Assembly (NCBI GenBank): GCA_902492455.1
Contig: CABULH010000025.1
Location: forward strand, 1 to 48,762
Origin: an uncultured Oscillospiraceae bacterium
GTDB lineage: Bacteria; Bacillota; Clostridia; Oscillospirales; Acutalibacteraceae
Length of the DNA stretch: 48,762 nt
Direction: 5' to 3'
Positions 15,301-23,731 of this stretch are shown one piece after another (within the stretch, counting starts at the first letter, position 1; each line of letters starts with the position of its first letter). The position numbers were made by a program, and so were the translations under genes. The notes beneath the pieces are model-generated. The model was not told the origin of the DNA. It saw nothing but the letters and a program-made list of their open reading frames with translations, and ran no database searches.

Positions 15301-16276
15301 ATCTCCCCGGCGCGGGGCCGGCGGAGCCGCGGATCATCAGATCCGGCCGCACGGTCACCGAACGGCAGGCCACATAATAGGGATTCTCCATTTTTTTGTA
15401 CAGCAGCTCCAGGACTGTGTCGCACATCTGCTCGGTGTGGAGATCCACCGTGGTAAGGGGAATATCCAGGTAAGGCGCCAGGGAGATGTTGTCCATGCCG
15501 ATCACCGACAGCTCCTCCGGCACCCGGATTACCGCCGCATGAGCATATTGGATCACACCCAGGGCAATATAATCATAAGCAGCGATCACCGCGGTGGGCC
15601 GCCGGTTTCCGGCCAGCAGCCGTCTTGCCTCTTCATAACCCGCCGCCTGGAACCGCAGGTCGCTTTCCGCTGTCCATTCCTCCCGCACCGGCAGCCCCAG
15701 TTCCCGCATCGCTTCCCGGAATGCCTCCCGCTTTGCGGCGGTAAAGCGGTCTCCCACAAAGCCGATCTCCCGATGCCCCGCCTCCTTGAGCCAGGAGACG
15801 CATTCCCGCATCCCCTGGCGAATATCCGTCTCCACCATGTCCGCGCAGGAAATCTCTCCTGCGGCGTGAATCGCCACCAGCGGCCGGTGATCCCGGTTCA
15901 CCACCGCCGACGCGCCCCCCAACAGGATAACCCCATCCGCTTTCTGCACATAGGCGTGATACTCGAACAGCCGCTTTTCTTTCCCTGCGTCGAAGCCGCT
16001 GACCGACAGGGTCATCACGTCTCCGACAGCGGATATTCGCTTTTCCAGGCAGGAGACAATACGCGTGTAGTATTCGCTTTCCATCTCCGGGCAGATCACC
16101 GCCACCACCCTGGCATCGTAGCCGCCTTTATAATATTTTTCGTAGCAGCCGCCCCGGCGGGCGGCGTCGAAAATCCGCTGTCGGGTCTCCTCGCTGATCT
16201 CCGGGCTGCCGGAAAACGCCTTGGAAACGGTGGCTACCGAGGTGCCGGTCTGACGGGCGATATCCTTCTGGGTCAT
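15299..16276 (-). CDS. LacI-family transcriptional regulator
   Basis: A 325-residue repressor with an N-terminal LacI helix-turn-helix (residues 2-37, TQKDIARQTGTSVATVSKAFSG) and a periplasmic-binding-protein-like sensor domain (VVAVICPEMES, ADGVILLGG, GHREIGFVGDR, PTAVIAAYDYIALGVI, LSVIGMDNISLAPYLDIPLTTVDL). The linker hinge is somewhat divergent (RRGGCYEKYYKG). A GGAGG ribosome site fits the ATG at 16276; another ATG four bases upstream is out of frame. It is divergent from the transporter-GH39 pair, and a perfect 18-bp palindrome lies in its leader, so it probably represses itself and perhaps the glycosidase operon. The ligand is likely a sugar. Confidence 0.92.
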   Translation of the reverse strand: MTQKDIARQTGTSVATVSKAFSGSPEISEETRQRIFDAARRGGCYEKYYKGGYDARVVAVICPEMESEYYTRIVSCLEKRISAVGDVMTLSVSGFDAGKEKRLFEYHAYVQKADGVILLGGASAVVNRDHRPLVAIHAAGEISCADMVETDIRQGMRECVSWLKEAGHREIGFVGDRFTAAKREAFREAMRELGLPVREEWTAESDLRFQAAGYEEARRLLAGNRRPTAVIAAYDYIALGVIQYAHAAVIRVPEELSVIGMDNISLAPYLDIPLTTVDLHTEQMCDTVLELLYKKMENPYYVACRSVTVRPDLMIRGSAGPAPGR

Positions 16277-16299
16277 CCATTTTCCTCCTGTCTCATCGG

Positions 16300-16317
16300 C
16301 AGCGAAAATTTTCGCTG
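16300..16317. promoter_or_regulatory. Perfect 18-bp palindrome, probable LacI-type operator
   Basis: CAGCGAAAATTTTCGCTG is fully self-complementary and has the CGAAA...TTTCG arms common in LacI-family operators. It sits in the leader of the regulator gene, roughly +13 to +30 from its predicted start point. A related imperfect site with CGAAA-AAG-TTTCG lies at 16368-16380, between the two divergent promoters. Confidence 0.7.
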
Positions 16318-16336
16318 ATCGTATTTTTCTATCCTG

Positions 16337-16365
16337 ATAATATCAGTTTATTCTCTCATTTTCAA
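16337..16365 (-). promoter_or_regulatory. Promoter of the LacI-family regulator
   Basis: Minus-strand TTGAAA (16360-16365) and TATTAT (16337-16342) at 17 bases. The 18-bp palindrome lies just downstream and the second half-site just upstream, so it is flanked by candidate operators. Confidence 0.6.
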
Positions 16366-16392
16366 TACGAAAAAGTTTCGCTTCCACACCTC

Positions 16393-16421
16393 TTGACACC
16401 TGCCTTTCATCTTGGTATCTT
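16393..16421 (+). promoter_or_regulatory. Promoter of the transporter-GH39 operon
   Basis: Perfect TTGACA (16393-16398) and TATCTT (16416-16421) at 17 bases. If used, the transcript would start close to 16428, leaving a leader of only about 12 bases with the ribosome site at its very 5' end. Confidence 0.55.
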
Positions 16422-16439
16422 GATCGGGAGGTGAGGGTT

Positions 16440-17315
16440 TTGGGTTGGTTGTACATCGGTATTATTCTGATCTTTCGCGGCGTGCAGAGTCAGGCGTCCA
16501 AAGGCGCCAGCGGTATGCTGCCGGGCGAGGTCCGGGGTCGGACCCTTTATTTAGTTTATTATCAAGGCGTGGCCTGCCTGCTGGCACTGGTCGCTCTGCT
16601 CTTCTCCGGCGGCTTTGCCGCCATCGACGGTATCACCGCTTTTCTGGCCACCATTACCGGTGTGTTCCTGACGCTCAGCAGCCTGTTATCTCTGCTGGCG
16701 CTGAAAACCGGCACCCTGGCACTGGGTACCTTCGCTTCGTCGGCGGGTTTAATCATCCCCGCGGCGGCGGGCATCTTTCTCTTCGACGAACCCCTGTCCC
16801 TCTGGCAGTGGGGCGGCGTGGCGCTGATGCTGTGCTCCGCTTTTCTGCTGGGTTCCTCCTCCAAAGAGCAGAAGGGGACCTTCTCCCTGAAAACCGTGTG
16901 GATTCTCCTGGGCAGCATGGCCGCCAACGGCGCAGTGATGCTGTGCCAGAAATATTTTGCGGAGCGGGTGCCGGACGGCAGCGTGTCCGCTTATTCCTTC
17001 CTGACCTTTCTCATCCCCGCCCTAGCGCTGGGAATTTTTCTAGCGGTGCCTTCCAAGCAGCCCCTCAAGCCCCTGGACCGGCGGCTGTATCTTTACGGCG
17101 GCCTGCTGGCGGTAGCGGTGTTCGTCATCAACCAGCTGGCGACGCTGGCCGCCTCTCTGGTGGACTCGGTGGTGCTGTTTGGCTTTATCAACGGCGGCGC
17201 CACCGTGATCGCCGCGGTGGTGGGCGCGGCGGTGTACAAGGAAAAACTCACGGTGAAAAGCACGGTCGGCATCCTGCTGGGCGTTGTTTCCATGATTGTC
17301 ATTAAAGCGCTGTGA
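16440..17315 (+). CDS. EamA/DMT-superfamily transporter
   Basis: An integral membrane protein of about 291 residues with around ten helices in two halves, the layout of EamA-type drug/metabolite transporters. Helix ends with conserved glycines and prolines (SSAGLIIPAAAGIFLFDEPLSLWQWGGVALML and INGGATVIAAVVGAAVYKEKLTVKSTVGILLGV) mark the two repeats. The frame is open from a GTG at 16431, but GGGAGGTGAGGG lies there, so a TTG at 16440 is the better start; no ATG occurs nearby. It is the first gene of a pair with the GH39 enzyme (21-base gap), suggesting transport of a sugar or related product; the substrate is inferred only from context. Confidence 0.8.
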   Translation: MGWLYIGIILIFRGVQSQASKGASGMLPGEVRGRTLYLVYYQGVACLLALVALLFSGGFAAIDGITAFLATITGVFLTLSSLLSLLALKTGTLALGTFASSAGLIIPAAAGIFLFDEPLSLWQWGGVALMLCSAFLLGSSSKEQKGTFSLKTVWILLGSMAANGAVMLCQKYFAERVPDGSVSAYSFLTFLIPALALGIFLAVPSKQPLKPLDRRLYLYGGLLAVAVFVINQLATLAASLVDSVVLFGFINGGATVIAAVVGAAVYKEKLTVKSTVGILLGVVSMIVIKAL

Positions 17316-17336
17316 CGCTGAAGGAGGAGACCATCC

Positions 17337-18644
17337 ATGTTCATTGATCTAGGCGGCAAACTCCAAGAACAGATCAAGCCCTTGCACGGCGTGTGCTGTG
17401 CGCCGTTCTTCGGATCGGGGGACAGTTCCCTGTTCCATTACTTGGGCGAGGCAGGCATCCCCTATTCCCGGCTGCACGATACCGGCGGCGAATTCGGCCG
17501 GGGCGTATTTGTGGACATCGACAACATCTTCCGGGACCCGGACGGGGATCCGGACGATCCCGCCTGCTACGATTTCGCCTTTACCGACTGGCTCATCACC
17601 AACCTGGAGCAGCAAGGGGTCAAAGCGTTCTACCGGCTGGGCCCCACCATTGAGAACTATCAGCGGATCAAGCCTTACCACATCAATCCGCCCAAGGATT
17701 TTCACAAATGGGCCCGGGTCTGCGCCGGCATCATCCGGCATTACAACCACGGCTGGGCCGACGGTTTCCACTACGGCCTGGAATACTGGGAAATTTGGAA
17801 CGAACCGGAAAACGAGCCGGACGTGGCGGACAACACCATGTGGAAGGGCACCATTGAAGAATTTTTCGATCTGTACGTCATCACCGCCAATCATCTCAAG
17901 AAGGAATTCCCGGAAATCAAGGTAGGCGGCTACGCCTCCTGCGGCTTCTATGCCATCACCGGCACCCCCAGCCCCCAGGCCAAGGTTTCCGCCCGGTTTG
18001 AGCATTTCGTCACCGTTTTCCATCAGTTCCTCAAACATATCTCCTCTCCCGAGCACACCGCCCCCCTGGACTTTTTCTCCTGGCACAGCTATTCCTGCGC
18101 CGAAGAGGTGGCCCGGCAGGCGGCTTACGCCGATGAAACCCTAAAATCCTACGGCTTCCACAACACCGAGAACATCTTCGATGAGTGGAATCCCGGTACC
18201 CAGAACCGGGGCACCCCCCTGGACGCCGCCCTTATCGCCGGTATGATGGTTACCCTCCAGGATACCCCGGTGGACAAGGCGATGTATTACGACGCCTCTG
18301 TCACCTGCTTTTACTGCGGTATGTTCAGCCCGATGAACGGAGAACCCTTCAAGGCGTATTATTCCTTCAAGGCGTTCAATGAACTGTATAAGCTGAAAAA
18401 TCGGGTGGAGTGCACCGCCTCCGGCAGCATCAAGACGCTGGCCGCCTCGGACGGCAAAAAAACGGCGGTGCTGGCGGTCAACGAAAGCGACCGTTCCAAA
18501 CGGGTAACGCTGCGGCGGGATGGAAAGCCGGTTCCCGGCATGTCCGTCACCGTCACCGACAAGCGGCGCACCGAAGCCGCTGAAACCATTGAGGGCCCGG
18601 ATATCACCCTGGGCGCCCAATCGGTCACCTTGATCCTGCTGTAA
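17337..18644 (+). CDS. Glycoside hydrolase family 39-like enzyme (beta-xylosidase type)
   Basis: A 435-residue retaining glycosidase of the GH39/clan A type. Residues 16-60 begin the barrel (HGVCCAPFFGSGDS, SRLHDTGGEFG), WEIWNEPENEPD holds the Asn155-Glu156 acid/base pair, DFFSWHSY is a typical beta-6 strand, and the likely nucleophile is Glu283 in NIFDEWNPG. The last 80 residues form a beta-sandwich like those following GH39 barrels. No signal peptide, so it acts inside the cell on imported substrate. GGAGGAGA precedes the ATG. It lies 21 bases after the transporter gene, under the divergent LacI-type regulator. Exact substrate (xyloside, arabinoside or other) cannot be fixed from the sequence. 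Confidence 0.85.
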   Translation: MFIDLGGKLQEQIKPLHGVCCAPFFGSGDSSLFHYLGEAGIPYSRLHDTGGEFGRGVFVDIDNIFRDPDGDPDDPACYDFAFTDWLITNLEQQGVKAFYRLGPTIENYQRIKPYHINPPKDFHKWARVCAGIIRHYNHGWADGFHYGLEYWEIWNEPENEPDVADNTMWKGTIEEFFDLYVITANHLKKEFPEIKVGGYASCGFYAITGTPSPQAKVSARFEHFVTVFHQFLKHISSPEHTAPLDFFSWHSYSCAEEVARQAAYADETLKSYGFHNTENIFDEWNPGTQNRGTPLDAALIAGMMVTLQDTPVDKAMYYDASVTCFYCGMFSPMNGEPFKAYYSFKAFNELYKLKNRVECTASGSIKTLAASDGKKTAVLAVNESDRSKRVTLRRDGKPVPGMSVTVTDKRRTEAAETIEGPDITLGAQSVTLILL

Positions 18645-18659
18645 TCTTCTGTGATCCCC

Positions 18660-18704
18660 AACAGGCTCCGGCGAAAGCAATCTTTCGCCGGAGCCTGTTG
18701 TTTT
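18660..18704 (+). terminator. Terminator after the GH39 gene
   Basis: A perfect 18-bp stem (18660-18677 with 18682-18699) around a CAAT loop, followed by GTTTTC. It lies 15 bases after the stop codon. Confidence 0.85.
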
Positions 18705-18728
18705 CGATGGATTTCCTGTAAAAAAGAT

Positions 18729-18757
18729 TCGACTTCCTATAGGAATTATGCTATGAT
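18729..18757 (+). promoter_or_regulatory. Possible promoter of the lipoprotein-two-component operon
   Basis: TATGAT (18752-18757) with a weak TCGACT (18729-18734) at 17 bases, about 70 bases before the lipoprotein start. Confidence 0.4.
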
Positions 18758-18826
18758 AAAAGGGTATGGGATACAGGCGATAGCGAAATCGCATCCATGG
18801 TTTTTGTTCAGAAAGGGGCGGGGAGC

Positions 18827-20176
18827 ATGAAGGGAATCAAACGATTGGCGGCAGGACTGCTGGCGGCGTTGGCGGCCTCCTTGCTGTCCGGCTGTTCCAT
18901 TGTGGGCCTGGATGTGGAAAACAAGCTCCGGCCTCCCCGGGGCACCGGGGAGCAGGAAGCGATTCAGCAGGCGCTGGAAAGCTATATTCGTTCAGCGGAA
19001 AAGAGCAGCAGCTACCTGCTGAAATATCCCAAGTCCGGCGACTATCGCTCCGCCTTTATCGTGGATGACTTCGACCGCGACGGGGAGCAGGAGGCTTACG
19101 CTTTTTACCGCCCCGGACAGGAAAACCGAAAAACCCATGTCAACTACCTGCGCAAGGTGGAAGGACAGTGGAAATCCGTGGCGGATACGGAAGGCTACGG
19201 CAGCGAAATCGGCGAAGTTATGCTGGGCGACCTCAGCGGCAACGGCGTACAGGAGCTGTGTGTCGGCTGGCAGCAGTATGGTACTACGGATCGCGAAATG
19301 GTGCTCTATTCTCTTTCTTCATCCGGACTGGCCGCCCAGGACGCGGGAGCCTATTCCGTCGCCCTGACGGCGGATCTCACCGCCTCGGGCAGCGATAGCC
19401 TGCTGCTGCTGGATGTTGGCGCGGAGGAAACCGTCACCGCTCGGCTGTGGTCTATGCGCAGCGGGGAGTTGAAGGAATTGGGTATGACCCGGCTGGACGG
19501 TTCCATTGTCCGCTTTTCCAACCTGCAGCCGGTGAAACTGGCGGACGGCGTGGCGGGGGTATATGTGGACGGCGTTCGTGAGAGCGGCGCCATGGTTACC
19601 GAGTTGATTTATTGGGAGGACGGCCAGCTGTTCGCCCCCTTCTATCAGCCGGATAGCAACCGCACTACCATCACGGTGCGGGAATCGGGGATTCCCGCCA
19701 TGGACGTGGACGGGGACGGACAGGTGGAATGGCCGGTCAGCAGCCGGATGAACGGATATGGGGATGTTCCGGTCTCCGAAGCCTTGTGGACCACTCGCTG
19801 GCAGACCTGGGATTACGCCACCCGGACGGTCCAGACCAAATACTTCGATTATGTGAATCTGCGGGACCGGTATTCCCTGCGGGCGGACGAAGTCTTCTGG
19901 CAGGGAGTGACGGGGCTGTATAACAGAGACAGCCATATTCTGACCATCAGCACCTATGAGGGCGAGAGCACCGATGCCGGGATCGGATCGGTTGCCGAAA
20001 CTGGTTCGGTGGTGCTGCAGCTGCAGGCCGTCGCTCTGGGAGAATCCTCACAGGCGCAGTGGGGAACCCTGGTTTCCACATCGGCCACCACCGCCTATTA
20101 CGCCCAAACCGGAAATCTGCCCGGCTACGATCTCACCCTGGATAAGCTGGGATATATGCTCACCATCCTGCCCTGA
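18827..20176 (+). CDS. Lipoprotein with VCBS/FG-GAP-like repeats, linked to a two-component system
   Basis: A 449-residue surface lipoprotein. The signal peptide runs MKGIKRLAAGLLAALAASLL and ends in the lipobox LSGC (Cys23). Acidic DxDxDG-like loops recur (VDDFDRDGEQEAYAF, LGDLSGNGVQELCVGW, MDVDGDGQVEW), each at the head of a predicted beta-propeller blade, as in VCBS/FG-GAP calcium-binding repeats. An upstream in-frame ATG at 18797 is rejected because the lipoprotein signal starts at 18827 and a GGGGAG ribosome site precedes it. It is the first gene of a cluster with the response regulator and kinase, about 90 bases before them, and may be the sensing or target component. Function is unknown. 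Confidence 0.72.
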   Translation: MKGIKRLAAGLLAALAASLLSGCSIVGLDVENKLRPPRGTGEQEAIQQALESYIRSAEKSSSYLLKYPKSGDYRSAFIVDDFDRDGEQEAYAFYRPGQENRKTHVNYLRKVEGQWKSVADTEGYGSEIGEVMLGDLSGNGVQELCVGWQQYGTTDREMVLYSLSSSGLAAQDAGAYSVALTADLTASGSDSLLLLDVGAEETVTARLWSMRSGELKELGMTRLDGSIVRFSNLQPVKLADGVAGVYVDGVRESGAMVTELIYWEDGQLFAPFYQPDSNRTTITVRESGIPAMDVDGDGQVEWPVSSRMNGYGDVPVSEALWTTRWQTWDYATRTVQTKYFDYVNLRDRYSLRADEVFWQGVTGLYNRDSHILTISTYEGESTDAGIGSVAETGSVVLQLQAVALGESSQAQWGTLVSTSATTAYYAQTGNLPGYDLTLDKLGYMLTILP

Positions 20177-20221
20177 GGGCGGGAATTCGGCCAATCAAGC
20201 CGCGCGCTATCTTAATCAATC

Positions 20222-20247
20222 GGCTTCAAGTCCCGAGACTTGAAGCC
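20222..20247 (+). promoter_or_regulatory. Hairpin before the response regulator gene
   Basis: GGCTTCAAGTC pairs perfectly with GACTTGAAGCC around a CCGA loop. No T-run follows, so it is not a standard terminator. Placed between the lipoprotein stop and the regulator's ribosome site, it could be an mRNA processing or stabilising element that sets different expression of the two parts of the operon. Confidence 0.5.
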
Positions 20248-20269
20248 CCGAAAGGACAGGAGTGCCGAG

Positions 20270-20977
20270 ATGAAACGGATTTTGGTATGTGAGGATGAAG
20301 CGTCCATCCGCGATTTCGTTGTGATTAACCTGAAACGGTCAGGCTACGAAGTGGTGGAGGCCGGTTCCGGCGAAGAAGCGCTGCAGAAGTTCCAGGAATA
20401 CAAGGGTGACGTGGACATCGCCCTGCTGGATATCATGCTGCCGGGCATGGACGGTTTCGCCGTCTGCAAGGAACTGCGCCAGAAATCCAGCAGTATGGGA
20501 ATCATCATCCTCACCGCCCGGACCCAGGAGATGGAGAAGGTCGGGGGACTGATGATGGGGGCGGACGATTACGTCACCAAGCCCTTCAGCCCTTCCGAAC
20601 TGATGGCCCGGGTGGATGCCCTATACCGGCGGGTGCTGGCCCTGCGCAGCAGGGAAGAGGTCAGCTATCTGGAGGAAATCACATCGGGAGATTTCGTCCT
20701 CAATCTGCGCAGCCGCACCCTGCTCAAGCACGGGCAGCCCATCGAACTAACCCAGGTGGAATTCCAGATCATGGAATATTTTTTCACCAATCCCGGCAAA
20801 GCCCTGAGCCGCACCAGCATCCTCACCCGGGTGTGGGGGGAGGAATATTTCGGTGAGGAAAAGATTGTGGACGTCAACATCCGCCGGCTGCGGATGAAGA
20901 TCGAGGAAGACCCCTCCAGCCCTCAATATATCCTCACGGTTTGGGGCATGGGTTATAAATGGAGCGTACCCGACTGA
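20270..20977 (+). CDS. OmpR/PhoB-family response regulator
   Basis: A 235-residue two-component regulator. The receiver domain has the acidic pair Glu8-Asp9, the phospho-acceptor Asp54 in ALLDIMLPGMDG, Thr82 in LTAR and Lys104 in TKPF. The C-terminal winged helix is of the OmpR type (TQVEFQIMEYFFTNPGKALSRTSILTRVWG, VDVNIRRLRMKIE, ILTVWGMGYKW). AGGAG with a spacing of seven bases fixes the start at 20270 rather than an ATG 30 bases upstream. It is followed after 42 bases by its cognate kinase gene. Closest in style to envelope-stress regulators of Firmicutes, but the regulon is unknown. Confidence 0.93.
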   Translation: MKRILVCEDEASIRDFVVINLKRSGYEVVEAGSGEEALQKFQEYKGDVDIALLDIMLPGMDGFAVCKELRQKSSSMGIIILTARTQEMEKVGGLMMGADDYVTKPFSPSELMARVDALYRRVLALRSREEVSYLEEITSGDFVLNLRSRTLLKHGQPIELTQVEFQIMEYFFTNPGKALSRTSILTRVWGEEYFGEEKIVDVNIRRLRMKIEEDPSSPQYILTVWGMGYKWSVPD

Positions 20978-21019
20978 AAGAAGGACAGCAGGCAAGACTA
21001 AAGGAAAGGAGCGGACGGC

Positions 21020-22459
21020 ATGGCGAGAAAAAGCATCACCCGGCGCTGGCTGGTCAACGGCCTGGGCGTCATCGCCGTCTTGCTGCTGCTTTTTGAGGTA
21101 ATCTTCGGGGTGGCGGTGCGCAACTACTATTATCAGAGCGTCACCCAGATTCTGGCCGCCAGCGCCGAGCGTTTTTCCGGCATTCTGGAAACCTCCTTTT
21201 CCCAGAATAATTTCAGCTTTGAGGACCGTGCCCGGGAGGTGGCGGAAAACTTTCCCGACAAGGAACGCATTGAAATGCAGGTGGTGGACGCCGACGGCCA
21301 TATCGTGATCTCCTCCAGCGGCTTCGCGCCAGGAGGCGAGGAAGCGGACGCCGCCAAACACCAGGATTACAGGCTGGCATTGGACGATGCAGATGGTTCG
21401 GGCGTCTGGCACGGCCGCAACGCCGCCGGGGAAAATGTTATGGCCATGACCCGGGTGATCAAGGCGGCGGACGGCAGCCGGCTGGGCGCGGTGCGGTATC
21501 TGGTGTCCCTGTCGGATATCGACCATCTGATTTTGATGCTGGTGGCGCTTATGCTGCTCTTCGGGGCGGCGATTCTCTTCTTCGTCATGCTTTCCAGCTC
21601 CTATTTTGTCAGCTCCATCATCCATCCGGTAACCGAGATCGGTCAGGCGGCCCGCCGCATCGCCCTGGGGGAATACGACTACCGCATCGAAAAACAGTAT
21701 GACGACGAAATCGGCGAGTTGTGCGACACCATCAACTATATGGCGGGGGAAATCGCCACCGCCGAAAAGCTGAAAAACGATTTTATCTCCTCCGTTTCCC
21801 ATGAGCTGCGCACCCCGCTGACCGCCATCAAGGGCTGGAGCGAAACCCTGCGGGAAGCCGGTGACATGGATGCGGAGCTCACCGCCAAGGGGTTGGAGGT
21901 TATCTCCAGCGAGGCGGAGCGGCTCTCCAGCATTGTGGAGGAGCTGCTGGATTTCTCCCGGATGCAGGGCGGCCATATCGCCGTCAAATTTGAGCGGATG
22001 GACCTGCTGGCCGAGCTGGAGGAGGCGGTGTTCCTTTTCCGCGACCGGGCCGCCCGGGAGGGGATTGAATTAATTTATGTGGAAGCGGCGGACATGCCGC
22101 CGATTCTGGGAGATCACGACCGGCTCAAACAGGTATTCATCAACATTATTGACAACGCTATCAAGTACTCCAACCGTGGGGATAAGGTGCGGGTGGAGGC
22201 GGCGGACATGGGTGCCCATGTCCAGGTGGTGGTCAGCGACAGCGGTGTGGGGATTTCCAAGGAGGATCTGCCCAAAATTAAAAACAAATTTTACAAGGCC
22301 AACAACACCCGTCCCGGCTCCGGCATCGGGCTGGCGCTGGCGGATGAAATCGTCCGCCGTCACAAGGGACGGCTGGAAATAGATAGCGAGGAAGGGGTGG
22401 GCACTACGGTGACCATCACCCTGCCCGCGGCTCCGCCGGAAAGCGGCGGAATCTTTTGA
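21020..22459 (+). CDS. Sensor histidine kinase (HAMP, HisKA, HATPase)
   Basis: A 479-residue membrane kinase. First membrane span about residues 11-32, an extracytoplasmic sensor of about 130 residues, second span about 168-193, HAMP linker (SSIIHPVTEIGQAARRIALGEYDYRI), HisKA with His261 in SSVSHELRTPLTAIKGW, and HATPase with IIDNAIKYSNRGDKV (N box), VSDSGVGISKEDL (G1) and RPGSGIGLALADEIV (G2). It partners the preceding OmpR-type regulator. The sensor region has no recognised ligand fold by eye; the nearby lipoprotein could be its accessory. Confidence 0.93.
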   Translation: MARKSITRRWLVNGLGVIAVLLLLFEVIFGVAVRNYYYQSVTQILAASAERFSGILETSFSQNNFSFEDRAREVAENFPDKERIEMQVVDADGHIVISSSGFAPGGEEADAAKHQDYRLALDDADGSGVWHGRNAAGENVMAMTRVIKAADGSRLGAVRYLVSLSDIDHLILMLVALMLLFGAAILFFVMLSSSYFVSSIIHPVTEIGQAARRIALGEYDYRIEKQYDDEIGELCDTINYMAGEIATAEKLKNDFISSVSHELRTPLTAIKGWSETLREAGDMDAELTAKGLEVISSEAERLSSIVEELLDFSRMQGGHIAVKFERMDLLAELEEAVFLFRDRAAREGIELIYVEAADMPPILGDHDRLKQVFINIIDNAIKYSNRGDKVRVEAADMGAHVQVVVSDSGVGISKEDLPKIKNKFYKANNTRPGSGIGLALADEIVRRHKGRLEIDSEEGVGTTVTITLPAAPPESGGIF

Positions 22460-22495
22460 CCGGCAAGCTGCTTATGGAAAGGAATGGGGAACACC

Positions 22496-23731
22496 ATGAC
22501 GGAAACCACGGAAAATGAAAAGCTGGAAAGCGGGGAGCCGCTCTGCCCGGTAAAGAAAACCTCCATCGGGGGACAAGCGCTGATTGAAGGCGTAATGATG
22601 CGGGGGCCGCAGCGCACCGCCATGGCGGTGCGGCATGTATCGGGCGAAATTGTGCAGGAAAGCTGGCCCACCTCCGGCCAGGACCGGGCCGCCATCTGGA
22701 AGGTGCCCTTCATTCGGGGTATCTATAACCTGGTGGATTCCATGCGTTTCGGCTATAAATGCCTGATGCGCTCGGCGGAAATGGCCGGGTTGGAGGATGA
22801 GGAAGACGCGCCTTCCAAAAAGAAGGAAGCGGCAGCGCAGGCCACGGCGCAGGCGGCGCTGGAGACGGAGGAAGCGGTGGAAACTGCTGTGGAAACGGAA
22901 TTGCGGGAAGCCCTGGGTTCGGCGGCGGACGATCTTTTCTCCGCTCCCCCCTCTCCCGTCGGCCAACCCACGGACGAATCGGCAGTGGAAACGGCGTCAG
23001 AAATCACAGCCCCGGAGCCGACCGAAATGCCGGTATCCCCGGAACCGACCGAGACGGAGAAGGCAGAAAAGGCGGAAAAGAAAAAGAACAAGGCAGAGGA
23101 TTATCTCATGTCCTTTCTCATGGTGCTCAGTTCCCTGCTGGGAGTCTGCCTGGCGGTTTTTCTTTTCATGTGGCTTCCCTCCCAGTTGGTCAATTGGCTG
23201 AAGCCTGTATTCCCTGCCATGGAGAACCGGGTGGTCCGAGGCGTGTTCGAAGGGGTGTGCAAAATCGCCCTCTTTATCGGCTATGTATCGGTGGTCTCCC
23301 TGATGAAGGATATCCGTCGGGTATTCATGTACCACGGCGCGGAACATAAAACCATCTTCTGCTATGAAAAGGGACTGCCGCTGACGGTGGAGAATGTACG
23401 GATGCAAGGCCGGTTTCATCCCCGCTGCGGTACCTCCTTTATGATTCTGATGCTCCTCATCGGCATTATCGTGGCTATTTTCATCCCGGGCCAGAACGCG
23501 ATTCTGCGCACCTTCTTCAAGCTGCTGACCCTGCCGGTGGTGGTGGGCATCGGCTATGAGCTGATCAAGCTGGCCGGCCGCAAGGACAATCTGCTGACCC
23601 GTATCATCTCCGCGCCCGGCCTGTGGGTGCAGCGGATCACCACCAAGGAGCCGGACGACAGCATGATCGAGTGCGCCATCGCCGCCCTGAAAGACGTAAT
23701 CCCCGATGATCCGGAGGCGGACAAATGGTGA
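22496..23731 (+). CDS. DUF1385 (YqhQ-like) membrane protein with a long acidic insert
   Basis: A 411-residue membrane protein of the DUF1385 family, a putative metal-dependent protein of unknown function. Conserved parts are present: SIGGQALIEGVMMRGP, FIRGIYNLVDSM, two or three membrane spans, MYHGAEHKTIFCYEKGLPLTVENVRMQGRFHPRCGTSF (His and Cys as likely metal ligands) and KEPDDSMIECAI. Between about residues 99 and 202 lies a low-complexity Ala/Glu/Pro/Thr/Lys-rich stretch not typical of the short relatives. An ATG at 22484 directly abuts the ribosome site, so 22496 is preferred. It overlaps prmC by seven bases; DUF1385-prmC is a conserved pair in Clostridia. Confidence 0.88.
   Translation: MTETTENEKLESGEPLCPVKKTSIGGQALIEGVMMRGPQRTAMAVRHVSGEIVQESWPTSGQDRAAIWKVPFIRGIYNLVDSMRFGYKCLMRSAEMAGLEDEEDAPSKKKEAAAQATAQAALETEEAVETAVETELREALGSAADDLFSAPPSPVGQPTDESAVETASEITAPEPTEMPVSPEPTETEKAEKAEKKKNKAEDYLMSFLMVLSSLLGVCLAVFLFMWLPSQLVNWLKPVFPAMENRVVRGVFEGVCKIALFIGYVSVVSLMKDIRRVFMYHGAEHKTIFCYEKGLPLTVENVRMQGRFHPRCGTSFMILMLLIGIIVAIFIPGQNAILRTFFKLLTLPVVVGIGYELIKLAGRKDNLLTRIISAPGLWVQRITTKEPDDSMIECAIAALKDVIPDDPEADKW

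Noticed and set aside
16445..17305. 286-codon frame overlapping the EamA-type transporter in another frame
   Set aside because: Arg/Gly-rich product with no membrane or soluble fold signature; the hydrophobic frame at 16440 has the ribosome site.
20222..20247. Hairpin as an intrinsic terminator
   Set aside because: No T-run follows the stem; it is kept as a possible regulatory or processing element.
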